Positions 34,380 through 42,703 of a DNA stretch of 64,000 bases are shown here, in pieces. Under the pieces are notes generated by a model that was not told the DNA's origin, ran no database searches, and saw only the letters and a program-made list of their open reading frames with translations. The stretch is from Anaerovorax odorimutans DSM 5092 (GTDB taxonomy: Bacteria; Bacillota; Clostridia; Peptostreptococcales; Anaerovoracaceae), in contig NZ_AUFC01000009.1 in NCBI RefSeq assembly GCF_000426305.1, forward strand, positions 62,001 to 126,000, written 5' to 3'. The translations under genes were made by a program, and so were the position numbers. Positions within the stretch are counted from its first letter, which is position 1; each line of letters begins with the position of its first letter.

Positions 34380-35087
34380 ATGAAAGTTGAAAATATAAAA
34401 ATAAATAATATTCCTGCTATTCTGTGGGGAGAAAAAAGTACCAAATTATTTATTGGGGTTCATGGTAATATGTCTTCAAAATCTGATATTCCTATTTCAG
34501 TTTTAGCAGAAGTAGCAACACAACTTGGTTATCAAGTTTTAAGTTTTGATTTGCCTCAACATGGCAACAGAAAAAATGAACCAACACTTTGCAAAGTGCA
34601 AAATTGTGTTTCCGAACTTAAAACAATAATGGGGTTCGCAAAATCTCAATCACAATCTATTTCATTAATGGCTAACAGTATGGGAGCATACTTCAGCCTA
34701 CTTGCTTATAGAAAAGAACCTTTAAAGCAAAGTTTATTTCTTTCACCCGTTGTTAATATGGAACGAATTATTTATAATATGATGAATTGGTTTAATATAT
34801 CAGAAGAACAACTTCATAAAGAATATGAAATATTAACCCCAACTGGTCAAACTATATATTGGGATTATTATCAATATGTTAAAAGTCACCCTATAAATGA
34901 ATGGAATATACCCACTTCAATTTTATATGGAAAAAACGATACTCTATGTGAATACGATTTTGTTTCTTCATTTGCAAAAATGTTTGGATGCAAATTTGAA
35001 GTATCAGATACATCAGAGCATTATTTTCACACTGAAAAAGATATCAATATTTATCGAAATTGGTTAATGACTAACATAATTAATTGA
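34380..35087 (+). CDS. Alpha/beta-hydrolase
   Basis: 235 residues. The oxyanion region is 'FIGVHGNMSSKSD' near residue 26. The nucleophile Ser100 is in 'LMANSMGAYF', a variant of GxSxG. The acid is Asp in 'ILYGKNDTLCEY' and the His in 'TSEHYFHTEKD'. The triad is therefore complete. It is a compact cytosolic hydrolase with a short cap (MNWFNISEEQLHKEY), possibly an esterase or peptidase. The start is fixed by GGAGG. A hairpin terminator follows. Confidence 0.88.
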   Translation: MKVENIKINNIPAILWGEKSTKLFIGVHGNMSSKSDIPISVLAEVATQLGYQVLSFDLPQHGNRKNEPTLCKVQNCVSELKTIMGFAKSQSQSISLMANSMGAYFSLLAYRKEPLKQSLFLSPVVNMERIIYNMMNWFNISEEQLHKEYEILTPTGQTIYWDYYQYVKSHPINEWNIPTSILYGKNDTLCEYDFVSSFAKMFGCKFEVSDTSEHYFHTEKDINIYRNWLMTNIIN

Positions 35088-35122
35088 AGAGCATATCTTT
35101 AAAGAATTTATTTTATATTATC

Positions 35123-35157
35123 ACCCGAGGGCAGTTTACTCTCGGGTAATTATTTTT
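35123..35157 (+). terminator. Rho-independent terminator
   Basis: ACCCGAG (35123-35129) pairs with CTCGGGT (35141-35147) around an 11-nt loop, followed by AATTATTTTT. It lies 35 bp after the hydrolase stop codon. Confidence 0.75.
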
Positions 35158-35214
35158 ATGTCATCTCCATTGGCCTTTGCCATTTTCTATGATATGTAAG
35201 AACCATTTTCCTAT

Positions 35215-35475
35215 TCATAACTGGTGGTTCCTTAGAGGATTAATTAATTCAACCATTTCAATTTTTTGACTGTCTTTACTTAAATAATCCATAGAATAAA
35301 CTTCTGCTTCTTCACGTTTCACAAAGTCAACTGTTAAAAATGATTCTCTTAGATTTAAATATAATGTAATAACCAGGTTCAAAGATTCAATACAACTTTT
35401 CTTACTATATAACGGAACTGTCGCTTTAAGTATATCTGCCATATCTGGAGCAAGAAATTCAATCTTCCTTATCAA
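35215..35475 (-). CDS. Hypothetical protein downstream of ABC permease
   Basis: Up to 86 residues from a TTG at 35475, 9 bp after the permease stop codon, with no clear ribosome binding site; translation might be coupled to the permease. The sequence is helical and acidic (DMADILKATVPLYSKKS, LTVDFVKREEAEVYSMDYL). I recognise no family. It may be a truncated or complete accessory gene of the transporter operon. Confidence that it is coding is moderate because the composition is protein-like and the position fits an operon. Confidence 0.4.
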   Translation of the reverse strand: MIRKIEFLAPDMADILKATVPLYSKKSCIESLNLVITLYLNLRESFLTVDFVKREEAEVYSMDYLSKDSQKIEMVELINPLRNHQL

Positions 35476-35484
35476 AGTCTATTT

Positions 35485-36237
35485 TTATAACCGTTTTCTC
35501 TTTTTCGGTGTTTTCTTATTCTCAAAGCCTTTCGTACAAAGCAACATAATAATTGATAAAGCTGCCATAAGAAGCATTACAACAATTTCCACAAAAAAAT
35601 TAAAGATAAGAGTACCATCTCCCGTAAATTTAATAATTCCAAGACCAGCAGTTATAGGATAGTAATCAGTTAATGCTCTACCCGCGATAAAGATTCCACA
35701 GAAACCATAAACAAACGCCAAACCAGTTCCAGCAAGAAAACCATTTTGCTTTCTAGTAAAAAATATAATTATAGGCAGCACGGCCAGATAGCAGCAAAGT
35801 CCCAATCCAACGAGCTGAAAGAAGGATTTCATTACAAGAGCCGAAGATATATCTCCATGACAAAACATTGCACCTAGGACAAATGTACATAGAAAGCTAA
35901 AAAAACCATATAATGCAGCAACAATCCCAACTGTAATCGCTTTTCCTGCCAATAATTTACGAAATGAAATCGGTACAGTTAACATATTTTTCAATGTATG
36001 ATCCACATACTCACGGTTTATGATATAGCCTCCGATCAAAACAATCATAAATGGAAAAGCCATGCTGAAGTTATTCCATATGACGCTGTTTGTATAACTT
36101 TCATACTGCATTATTTCATTACCACTGCTCTGCTGAAAAACTGCTAAAAGTGCTGAAAACAATACAGCTACAATACCGATCCAAACAATACTGTAGCGCT
36201 TAAGTTTTTGAAATTCTGTAATAATTATATTAATCAT
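35485..36237 (-). CDS. ABC-2-type permease (second)
   Basis: 250 residues with six membrane helices, of the BcrB/lantibiotic-immunity permease type: an N-terminal 'EFQKLKRYSIVWIGIVAVLF' (short cytosolic start and helix 1), 'NREYVDHTLKNMLTVPISFR' before helix 3, and 'RKQNGFLAGTGLAFVYGF'. It pairs with the ATPase at 37001 and the sister permease at 36247; the two permeases share the 'LKNM(L/M)TVP' loop and so arose by duplication. The complex probably exports or expels a peptide antibiotic such as a bacitracin or lantibiotic. The GAGGAAAC site precedes the start by a short gap; it follows the sister gene by 9 bp. Confidence 0.9.
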   Translation of the reverse strand: MINIIITEFQKLKRYSIVWIGIVAVLFSALLAVFQQSSGNEIMQYESYTNSVIWNNFSMAFPFMIVLIGGYIINREYVDHTLKNMLTVPISFRKLLAGKAITVGIVAALYGFFSFLCTFVLGAMFCHGDISSALVMKSFFQLVGLGLCCYLAVLPIIIFFTRKQNGFLAGTGLAFVYGFCGIFIAGRALTDYYPITAGLGIIKFTGDGTLIFNFFVEIVVMLLMAALSIIMLLCTKGFENKKTPKKRKRL

Positions 36238-36246
36238 AGTTTCCTC

Positions 36247-37008
36247 CTAATCTTCTTGCTTTTTAAATATGAATGAAATCAGCAGAATTGATATTACCGC
36301 TATTAAGAACAGTATTCCTGCACAAACGGGAGTGGACAGCATATAGGGCTTTCTCATTGCAAGATATTCCGCGGTAAGTCCGTTCCAATAGGATGTCCAC
36401 CAGCGCATAATGACTGGTGCGGGCAACATTGTAATAAGAGCATTGTTAGGAGCAAAGTTTAACATGTTAAGTGATATGCCAAAATTTAAGAATGAATAAA
36501 TAAAGGCAACGATAATAGAAAAAATATAGCTTTTATTAAAATAGACAATAAGAATAATCACAGGAAGAACTGAAACAAACAGCATAATACCAAGGATTGT
36601 ACTTAATCCTAATTTAAAAGCAACTCCTTCCACAGAACCCACAACTAGTCCACCGATGATTGTAGCTCCTAAGCCAGCTATGGAATATAATACGGCAACA
36701 AGCAAAAGTACAGACAATTTTGCTGCTACAAGTTTAGTTTTGGGAACCGGTACGGTCATCAGATTTTTTAACATGTCACTGTCTCTTTCCATGAAGAACA
36801 GGATGCTTGCCACTACACTTAGTACGCATGGTAAAAGGAGAAAATCTCCAAACGTAACGACCAGCTTAAAAAGCTGTTCAAAATGCAGACTATCCTTTGC
36901 TACTAATGCGGTCAGGGGGATAGGAAAAAGGCCGGCCGCTAACAAACAAAAGAGAATAAACTTCTGCCGTTTGATTTTGGCAAATTCGCAAATAATTAAA
37001 TCAAGCAA
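36247..37008 (-). CDS. ABC-2-type permease (first), TTG start
   Basis: 253 residues from the TTG at 37008, 8 bp after GGAGG; the longer in-frame reading runs far into the ATPase gene. The N-terminus then reads 'LLDLIICEFAKIKRQKFILF', the typical form for these permeases. Six helices are visible (about 15-40, 60-80, 105-130, 140-160, 175-200, 230-250). The internal 'MLKNLMTVPVPKTKLVAAK' loop matches that of the second permease. The gene overlaps the ATPase stop by 8 bp. Together with the ATPase and sister permease it forms one exporter. Confidence 0.9.
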   Translation of the reverse strand: MLDLIICEFAKIKRQKFILFCLLAAGLFPIPLTALVAKDSLHFEQLFKLVVTFGDFLLLPCVLSVVASILFFMERDSDMLKNLMTVPVPKTKLVAAKLSVLLLVAVLYSIAGLGATIIGGLVVGSVEGVAFKLGLSTILGIMLFVSVLPVIILIVYFNKSYIFSIIVAFIYSFLNFGISLNMLNFAPNNALITMLPAPVIMRWWTSYWNGLTAEYLAMRKPYMLSTPVCAGILFLIAVISILLISFIFKKQED

Positions 37009-37924
37009 TTCCCTCACCTCCGGTGACATGTTTGAAATAATCCTCCAAGGTATCATTTTGGGTATGCGCTTCTGATATATTAAGACCACTTTCAATCCAT
37101 TTACGGGTAATAGCAGCCACTTCTATTTCCGTATCGTAAAGTCGTAAATTATAGTCGTCATCAATATGAAAATTGGAGGTATGAAATTCAGTCTCCAAAA
37201 TTCTGGAAGCCTGAGATGTGTCCGTTACGATAAAATGAACATATCTGCTGTTTTTCTTCTCTAATTCGGAGAGGCTTTCTTCTTCCAGTAAAACACCGTG
37301 ATCAATGATGCCAATATCGTCTGCCAACAAGGCCATTTCAGATAAAATATGGCTGGAAATTAAAATAGTTTTACCTTGTTCCGTGCTAAGCCGCTTTATG
37401 AAATCACGGACTTCCACTATACCGATGGGATCAAGTCCGTTGATAGGCTCGTCCAAGATCAAAAGCTCCGGATCATGTAAAATAGCATTTGCAATACCAA
37501 GCCGCTGCTTCATACCAAGCGAGTACTGCGAGAATAACTTTTTATCTTTATAAGGCAGTCCCACCACATCCAATGCTTTTTTAATAGCATTGCTTCCCGG
37601 TACTCCACGGAGCCTCGCCATAATCTTAAGGTTTTCCGTGCCAGTAAGGTTAGGATAAAAGCTAGGCGATTCAATCAGGTTGCCAATTCGGGAAAGAATT
37701 TTCTTTTCATTCGTATGCATATTTTTTCCGAAAATACGTACTTCTCCAGATGTAGGACTTGTCAGTCCCAGCAGCATTTTCATAGTGGTAGTTTTTCCTG
37801 CACCGTTACGTCCCAATAGACCGTAAATCCTGCCTTTCTTCACATGGATACTTAAATTAGCAACACTCTTTTGTTCACCGTACTGCTTTGTCAAATTATT
37901 TGTTTCAATTACAAAATCACTCAA
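37001..37924 (-). CDS. ABC transporter ATPase (BcrA type)
   Basis: 307 residues. Walker A 'GRNGAGKTT' is at about 38-46, the signature is 'YSLGMKQRLG', Walker B is 'LLILDEPINGLD' and the switch His is in 'ILISSHILSEM'. The extra 80-residue C-terminal domain (about 225-307) is typical of the BcrA/lantibiotic-export ATPases. The ATPase pairs with the two ABC-2 permeases downstream. AAAGGAGG precedes the ATG. Four 11-bp direct repeats lie 45 bp upstream (37971-38014) and are probable binding sites for the regulator at 39004. Confidence 0.94.
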   Translation of the reverse strand: MSDFVIETNNLTKQYGEQKSVANLSIHVKKGRIYGLLGRNGAGKTTTMKMLLGLTSPTSGEVRIFGKNMHTNEKKILSRIGNLIESPSFYPNLTGTENLKIMARLRGVPGSNAIKKALDVVGLPYKDKKLFSQYSLGMKQRLGIANAILHDPELLILDEPINGLDPIGIVEVRDFIKRLSTEQGKTILISSHILSEMALLADDIGIIDHGVLLEEESLSELEKKNSRYVHFIVTDTSQASRILETEFHTSNFHIDDDYNLRLYDTEIEVAAITRKWIESGLNISEAHTQNDTLEDYFKHVTGGEGIA

Positions 37925-37970
37925 GATGTAAAATCCTCCTTTATTTTTATAAATTTAATTTTATTCCCTC

Positions 37971-38014
37971 AACCTTGAATGAACCTTGCACGAACCTTGA
38001 ATTAACCTTGAATC
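37971..38014 (-). promoter_or_regulatory. Four 11-bp direct repeats, regulator binding site
   Basis: On the plus strand AACCTTGAATG, AACCTTGCACG, AACCTTGAATT and AACCTTGAATC follow each other without gaps. One repeat per helical turn is the typical design for OmpR-family regulator sites. They lie just before the ATPase gene, with a TTGAGG-16-ATAAAA-like promoter next to them. The 11-bp spacing and unbroken phase make chance unlikely. Confidence 0.75.
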
Positions 38015-38027
38015 TTACAAGAGAAGT

Positions 38028-38059
38028 AAAAAACCTGCCTTTCGTTCAGCAGGTTTTTT
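38028..38059 (-). terminator. Terminator overlapping the kinase stop codon
   Basis: AAAAAACCTGC (38028-38038) pairs with GCAGGTTTTTT (38049-38059) around a 10-nt loop. The kinase stop codon (38046-38048) lies within the loop. On the minus strand the hairpin ends in TTTTTT, so it separates kinase and ABC transcripts. Confidence 0.85.
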
Positions 38060-39002
38060 CTTCAATCAATGGAAATCGTACGATAAATTCTGTTCGTTGA
38101 TACGGTTCACTTTGGACTGTAATAGAACCGTCCATCTTTTCTACAAGCTGCTGTATAATGGACAACCCTAAGCCGCTTCCTTTTTCAGAACGTGCTGTAT
38201 CACATTTATAAAGCCTCTCAAAAACATGAGGCAGATCCTGCTTGGAAATTCCCTTACCATTATCTGCAACAGAAATTATTATACTAGCGGTAAGGAGAGA
38301 GATCTTGATTTTGATGTGACTTGCCCGACTATGGGAGATTACATTCTGAATTAGGTTATTTATAATACGAGCATAGGCATCTGTATCTAAATTAACCTTG
38401 ATGCGTTTTTCCGGGATTTCTATATCAAAATCAAGTCCATTGTTCTCAAAAATTGGAATCCAGTCTTTTAATATGTTTCTGGTAGGTTCTGCAAGCTCTA
38501 CTTCCTGAATAGCAAAAGTTTCTTCATTGGAATTCAGTTTAAACCATTCAAACAGCACATCTACATAGTCTTTCATATCATGTGCCCTCAACCGGGCAGT
38601 TTCTATATATTCTTCCCGTTCCGTGCCAACTACAATACCTTTCTGCGCTGCATCTAAATATCCAATTAGAGTTGTCAGCGGAGTACGCACATCATGGGAA
38701 AGACTTGTCATCAATTGACTGTTGGTTTTCTCCGCTCTTTTTAAGTCAATGACCTGTTCCCGAAACTCAAGAACAATATCATTCATTTTATAGCAGATCA
38801 TAGAAGTCATATCACTGGGTTTTGCTAAAAGTTTTCGATTGCTGTTGCCATGTGCAATGTCGTCCAGTGTCTCGGAAATATCCTTCAATTTCAACTTGAA
38901 ATTGCGCATTTTTCGGAAAAGCAGAAGGGTAGAAATGACAGCAATAATGGCAATTACAACTACAGTAACAAGCAACGGGAGCTTCACATAAATTCCATCC
39001 AT
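38046..39002 (-). CDS. Sensor histidine kinase
   Basis: 318 residues. One strong membrane helix near the N-terminus (about 10-30) leads to a HAMP-like linker (MRNFKLKLKDISETLDDIA). The HisKA motif is 'TSLSHDVRTPLTTLIGYLDA'. The ATPase has N-box 'IINNLIQNVISHSR', G1 'VADNGKGI', F-box 'HVFERLYKCD' and G2 'GSGLGLSII'. No outside sensor domain is present, so it probably receives its signal in the membrane or from the transporter. It is one base after the regulator stop. Confidence 0.92.
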   Translation of the reverse strand: MDGIYVKLPLLVTVVVIAIIAVISTLLLFRKMRNFKLKLKDISETLDDIAHGNSNRKLLAKPSDMTSMICYKMNDIVLEFREQVIDLKRAEKTNSQLMTSLSHDVRTPLTTLIGYLDAAQKGIVVGTEREEYIETARLRAHDMKDYVDVLFEWFKLNSNEETFAIQEVELAEPTRNILKDWIPIFENNGLDFDIEIPEKRIKVNLDTDAYARIINNLIQNVISHSRASHIKIKISLLTASIIISVADNGKGISKQDLPHVFERLYKCDTARSEKGSGLGLSIIQQLVEKMDGSITVQSEPYQRTEFIVRFPLIEEKTC

Positions 39003-39003
39003 T

Positions 39004-39702
39004 TTATACCTCCCGGCTAAATCGGTAGCCTACACCTTTCACTGTTTGAATATAGATAGGATTATTTGGGTCAGGCTCTATCTTTTTTCGCAGTTTACTA
39101 ATATATCCCATGATGTTGTTATCATCATAGGCATAGGGTTCTTGCCATATTTCTTCATATATTTGCTGCTTGGTTAAAATTCTACCTTGGTTTTTAGCAA
39201 GGTAGCAAAGAATATCAAATTCCTTTGCATGAAGCTCAACCTGCCCATCTTCAATATAAATAATCCGAGTGTCCAAGTCGATTGTAAGCTTCTCAAATAA
39301 GAGCCTATGAGGTTCTTCGCTGGCATTGTTATTTAAGGTCGTATATCGTCGGATCAAAGACAAAACGCGAGCAATAAATTCTTCCACATCGAAAGGTTTT
39401 GTCAGATAGTCATCGGCACCGGAACGGAGTCCGTTAACTTTGTCGGTACTGGTAGTTTTGGCAGTAAGCATCAACACTGGAACAGCGCTCGTTTTTCTTA
39501 TTTTTTGAAGCACCTGAAATCCATCCATTCCCGGCAACATGACATCCAAAACAATAAGGTTATAATTATTTTGTACTAACTGATTTAAACCGTCCGTTCC
39601 TGTATGGACAAAATCAGCGATTACATTTTCAGTTTCTACGCATTTTTTTAATAATTGACATAGCTCTATATCATCATCAATAATCAAAATGTTATTTTGC
39701 AT
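39004..39702 (-). CDS. OmpR-family response regulator
   Basis: 232 residues. The receiver has DDD at 9-11, Asp53 in 'IVLDVMLPGMDG' and Lys in 'YLTKPFDVEEF'. The winged helix has 'LHAKEFDILCYLAKNQGRIL', 'VMGYISKLRKKIEPD'-like text and 'IQTVKGVGYRF'. The start has GGGGGTAATAGT upstream. It should regulate the ABC genes at 35485-37924 through the 11-bp direct repeats. The two-component genes lie upstream, separated from the ABC genes by a terminator, so they have separate transcripts. Confidence 0.93.
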   Translation of the reverse strand: MQNNILIIDDDIELCQLLKKCVETENVIADFVHTGTDGLNQLVQNNYNLIVLDVMLPGMDGFQVLQKIRKTSAVPVLMLTAKTTSTDKVNGLRSGADDYLTKPFDVEEFIARVLSLIRRYTTLNNNASEEPHRLLFEKLTIDLDTRIIYIEDGQVELHAKEFDILCYLAKNQGRILTKQQIYEEIWQEPYAYDDNNIMGYISKLRKKIEPDPNNPIYIQTVKGVGYRFSREV

Positions 39703-40454
39703 ACTATTACCCCCATCATCTATAAAATTTCTCTTTCTCTTCCCATCTTTAATAAGTATCCTATAGAAGTCTTAAAACTAGTTAGAATTACACTTTGTTT
39801 ATATCAGTTTACCCTATGTCATCTATATTTTCACTATTTTTTAAAAATTGTCTCAAAACACACCAGATTGTGTTCAAGTCTACTTTTATCCTCCGAACCG
39901 CATTTCATCATCATTATTATCTTCTTAATATTCTCATCTGCCTTTTTACTTATTCCAAAAGATTCATAAAAACTAACACGCTTCATTAATCACAAGCAAC
40001 ATTAATACTATTTTTTTCTCACAAAATTGTAAAATAAAACCCATTAAAAAAAATTCATAATAATTTCCATGATTCAATTATAGAGGAGTCAGTTTACATC
40101 TGAAAATTTAAAAAGTTTCAGTAAGAAAAATCATGTACAGCAGAATAAGGGCCATGCTGATTGTCCTTATGATAATGCTAATTTTTCATGATCTAAAACA
40201 TCCAGCTCTATGTGTATATAGATATTATTAGAATTTTTTAATTAAATACTATTGATAACAAAATCCATATTTCTATTTATTTCCTCTACACTTAACTGAT
40301 TTAATTTTGCAATGACTCTTTGTAATCGCTTAGAAACTTGGTGTCTTGTATTTGTTATAGCCGATTGGCATATGTCTCTGGCATCATTATTCGTTCACTT
40401 CCTTTCTTCAGTATTCGTATTCCGTCAGCTCTACTATATAAGTAAGAGTACTGG
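39703..40454. other. Intergenic region with repeat and gene remnant
   Basis: Contains a diverged copy (39815-39887) of a sequence also found at 57416-57530, in each case upstream of a minus-strand two-component gene. A gene remnant at 40242-40397 is listed separately. Nothing else was recognised. Confidence 0.4.
40242..40397 (-). pseudogene. Frameshifted small gene remnant
   Basis: A GTG at 40397 after GGAA starts 'VNE', and after a one-base shift the minus strand reads 'NDARDICQSAITNTRHQVSK' and 'RLQRVIAKLNQLSVEEIN' then 'RNMDFVINSI' and a stop. The long helical, protein-like reading without a usable start suggests a recently broken gene of about 52 codons. Family unknown. Confidence 0.35.
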
Positions 40455-40817
40455 CTAATTTCGTTGTTCTACATATTCTGCAATAGTGCCGTCAAGGTGT
40501 TTTACAATCATATTGACCCCTGTAGGAGTCTCTTTTATATCTTTCATTATCATGGCACCATTCTCTAATAGGAAATCTTTAAATTCTATTATCGAGTCAA
40601 CAATAAATACTGCTTTTGTATCTCTAAATGACTTTAGTACTTCGTCCGAGCCGCCAATAATAAGAATGCTGCCTACTTGAGCTACTTCCAAATGAAACTG
40701 CTTGTGTTCGAATCTCATACTACATTTTTCCCTTAGAAGGTTTTCATAGAATGTTACCACCTGATCCATTTCATTAACATAAATTCGATTTAAAATCTGC
40801 TTAACTTTCATTTTCAT
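40455..40817 (-). CDS. VOC-superfamily (glyoxalase/bleomycin-resistance-like) protein
   Basis: 120 residues with the beta-alpha-beta-beta-beta repeats of the VOC fold: 'ILNRIYVNEMDQVVTFYENL', 'FHLEVAQVGSILIIGG' and 'GVNMIVKHLDGTIAEYVEQR'. VOC members are metalloenzymes or drug-binding resistance proteins that act as dimers. Metal ligands are not fully conserved here (Glu in 'IAEYVEQ' is the likely one), so the activity is uncertain. It is encoded 75 bp downstream of the MATE gene and may share its transcript, which suggests a detoxification role. Confidence 0.85.
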   Translation of the reverse strand: MKMKVKQILNRIYVNEMDQVVTFYENLLREKCSMRFEHKQFHLEVAQVGSILIIGGSDEVLKSFRDTKAVFIVDSIIEFKDFLLENGAMIMKDIKETPTGVNMIVKHLDGTIAEYVEQRN

Positions 40818-40891
40818 TTCTCCTTCAATTTTTATATAAGTTCTTTATATTTTTAGGTTATATGTTTTATTATAAAGTGTAAACACCATGA

Positions 40892-42289
40892 CTATTTACC
40901 AATTACATTCAAATTTGAATTAGATACCTGCGATACCTGCACTTTTGCAGAATGCTTGATTTCTCCATTCATTTTTATTGCTAAAATTCCCATGATGATA
41001 ATCGTAATAATATCAGCAATCGGCTGAGCTACGATTACTCCATTTAGTCCCATAAATTTAGGCAGAATCAAAATAATAGGAATAAAGAACACGGCCTGAC
41101 GTCCGGCACAAAGTACCCAACCACCTAATGGCTTACCAAGTGCCATAAATAGCATACAGTAAATTGCTTCTATGCCATAGAAAATGAATGTTATGATATT
41201 GATACGAAGTGCAAACGAGCCGATTTCTATAACTGATGCATCGTTAGTTGTGAATAAAGAAACTACCGGCTGTGGTAATGAAATCATGAATAGCGTCATT
41301 AAAACACAAAAGATGGTAGTCCATTTCACTGCGGTCTTTGTTGCACTCTGTAACCGTTCATATTGTCCCGCACCATAATTATATCCGGCAATGGGCTGAA
41401 AGCCTTTTGCAAAACCAAATACCGCATAGATGCCCATAGAAATCACACGGGTCACAATTCCCATTGCAGCAATAACAGAATCCCCATATGGCTGCGCTAC
41501 CATATTTGTTAAGCTAATAGCAACACTGGTTGCAAGCTGAAAAACAAGAATTCCTATTCCAACTTTAAAAATTTCCTTGAAAATTATACCTTCAAAACGG
41601 ATTTCTTTTGGAAAAAAGCTAAAGATACTTTTTTTCTTTACTATATAAAACAAGTACATAATTGATGTTACGATTTGAGCAACAGCCGTTGCCAAACCTG
41701 CTCCTATAATCCCCATATGTAGACCAAAAATGAAAGCAGGAGCAAAGATGACATTTAGTCCGGCACCAAGTAACATAGCAGTCATAGAAACCTTAACTGC
41801 ACCCTCGCTTGAAGCAATATTGTTCATGGTAACATTAAATATGTTGAAAATTGAGCTGGCTATATAGATAATGGTATATTGTTTTGCATAAGGAAAAATT
41901 GTTTCCGTTGCGCCTAACCCCCATAATACTTTGTCTAAGAAACACTCTAACAGAATAATTACAACAGCCCCAATAATAAGGCTTGAATAAAGAGCCGTTG
42001 AGGCTACCTGACTTGCTTCTTCATTTTTCCTTTCTCCCAACAGTCTGGATATATATGCCGCTGCACCGCCGCCAAACATAACTGCGATACCAACAATCGC
42101 TTGTCCAAGAGGGAAGGCAATAGATATTGCTCCCATTTGGCTTGTCCCAAGTCCTCCAACAAAGTAAGCATCAATCAGATTATAAAACCCTGTTACCAGC
42201 ATGCCGATCATTGTCGGCAATCCCATTTTCAATAAAAGCTGAGGGATTGGGGCTTCCCTTAGCATTGTGATACGTTCTTCCTTGTTCAT
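40892..42289 (-). CDS. MATE-family multidrug exporter
   Basis: 465 residues from the ATG at 42289, 9 bp after GGAG. Twelve membrane helices in two similar halves are visible. The family motifs are 'PTMIGMLVTGFYNLIDAYFV' near the N-terminus, 'GQAIVGIAVMFGGGAAAYIS' and 'GFAKGFQPIAGYNYGAGQYE' in the second half. It exports cationic drugs or metabolites using a Na+ or H+ gradient. It is controlled by the TetR-type gene at 42704: a promoter bracketed by palindromes lies upstream (42554-42626). Confidence 0.93.
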   Translation of the reverse strand: MNKEERITMLREAPIPQLLLKMGLPTMIGMLVTGFYNLIDAYFVGGLGTSQMGAISIAFPLGQAIVGIAVMFGGGAAAYISRLLGERKNEEASQVASTALYSSLIIGAVVIILLECFLDKVLWGLGATETIFPYAKQYTIIYIASSIFNIFNVTMNNIASSEGAVKVSMTAMLLGAGLNVIFAPAFIFGLHMGIIGAGLATAVAQIVTSIMYLFYIVKKKSIFSFFPKEIRFEGIIFKEIFKVGIGILVFQLATSVAISLTNMVAQPYGDSVIAAMGIVTRVISMGIYAVFGFAKGFQPIAGYNYGAGQYERLQSATKTAVKWTTIFCVLMTLFMISLPQPVVSLFTTNDASVIEIGSFALRINIITFIFYGIEAIYCMLFMALGKPLGGWVLCAGRQAVFFIPIILILPKFMGLNGVIVAQPIADIITIIIMGILAIKMNGEIKHSAKVQVSQVSNSNLNVIGK

Positions 42290-42553
42290 GATAAAAATCT
42301 CCTTTAGTTTAAAATTTGTGTACATTTATGAATGAAATTGTGGTATTACTTTTTTTAATGTAAGGCTGCAATGACTATCTTCGTGATCACCCTGCAATTG
42401 CTATTGACTGAAAGTATTGATTGATTTAGCGCTTCCCTGACTTGATCTTGTTTCTTTTGCAGCTTTCTTGATCCTGAAACTATGAATAGAACATTTTTAT
42501 GTAATCCCGATTTTACGATTCGCAATGTTTTTATCTTTTCATTCGCCACGTTT

Positions 42554-42577
42554 TGAATGAATAATTTTATTCATTCA
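42554..42577. promoter_or_regulatory. TetR operator A
   Basis: A perfect palindrome with 10-bp arms TGAATGAATA / TATTCATTCA around ATTT. It lies just downstream of the -10 box of the MATE promoter, so a bound repressor would block initiation. The half-site word TGAATGAAT also occurs at 42606-42626, at 43376-43391 and near the MATE start (42328). Confidence 0.8.
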
Positions 42578-42578
42578 T

Positions 42579-42607
42579 ATAATAAACCCTTCTGCCAAAA
42601 AAGTCAA
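42579..42607 (-). promoter_or_regulatory. Sigma-A promoter of the MATE gene
   Basis: On the minus strand TTGACT (42602-42607) and TATTAT (42579-42584) are exactly 17 bp apart. The promoter lies between operators A and B. The mRNA leader would be about 280 nt before the MATE start codon. Confidence 0.8.
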
Positions 42608-42626
42608 TGAATGAATTTATTCAATA
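42606..42626. promoter_or_regulatory. TetR operator B
   Basis: AATGAATGAATTTATTCAAT overlaps the -35 box and contains TGAAT-TT-ATTCA. It is an imperfect copy of operator A. Confidence 0.6.
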
Positions 42627-42636
42627 AATTGCTAAT

Positions 42637-42677
42637 AAAAAATACATGATAACCAATAGCCTTTTCATGTATTTTTT
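42637..42677. terminator. Bidirectional terminator after the TetR gene
   Basis: AAAAAATACATGA (42637-42649) pairs with TCATGTATTTTTT (42665-42677). It ends the minus-strand TetR transcript 27 bp after its stop codon and lies just upstream of the MATE promoter. Confidence 0.85.
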
Positions 42678-42703
42678 CTTTCACATATATTCTATTTTAT
42701 ATT

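Noticed and set aside
35215-35475. Assigning a lantibiotic immunity lipoprotein role to the small gene after the permease
   Set aside because: No signal peptide or lipobox is present and no family was recognised, so only a hypothetical call was kept.
42355-42549. 64-codon reading between the MATE and TetR genes (GTG start)
   Set aside because: It lies in the leader downstream of the MATE promoter and could be transcribed, but it has no ribosome binding site and its basic, low-complexity sequence matches no family I know. It remains a possible leader ORF, but is not annotated.
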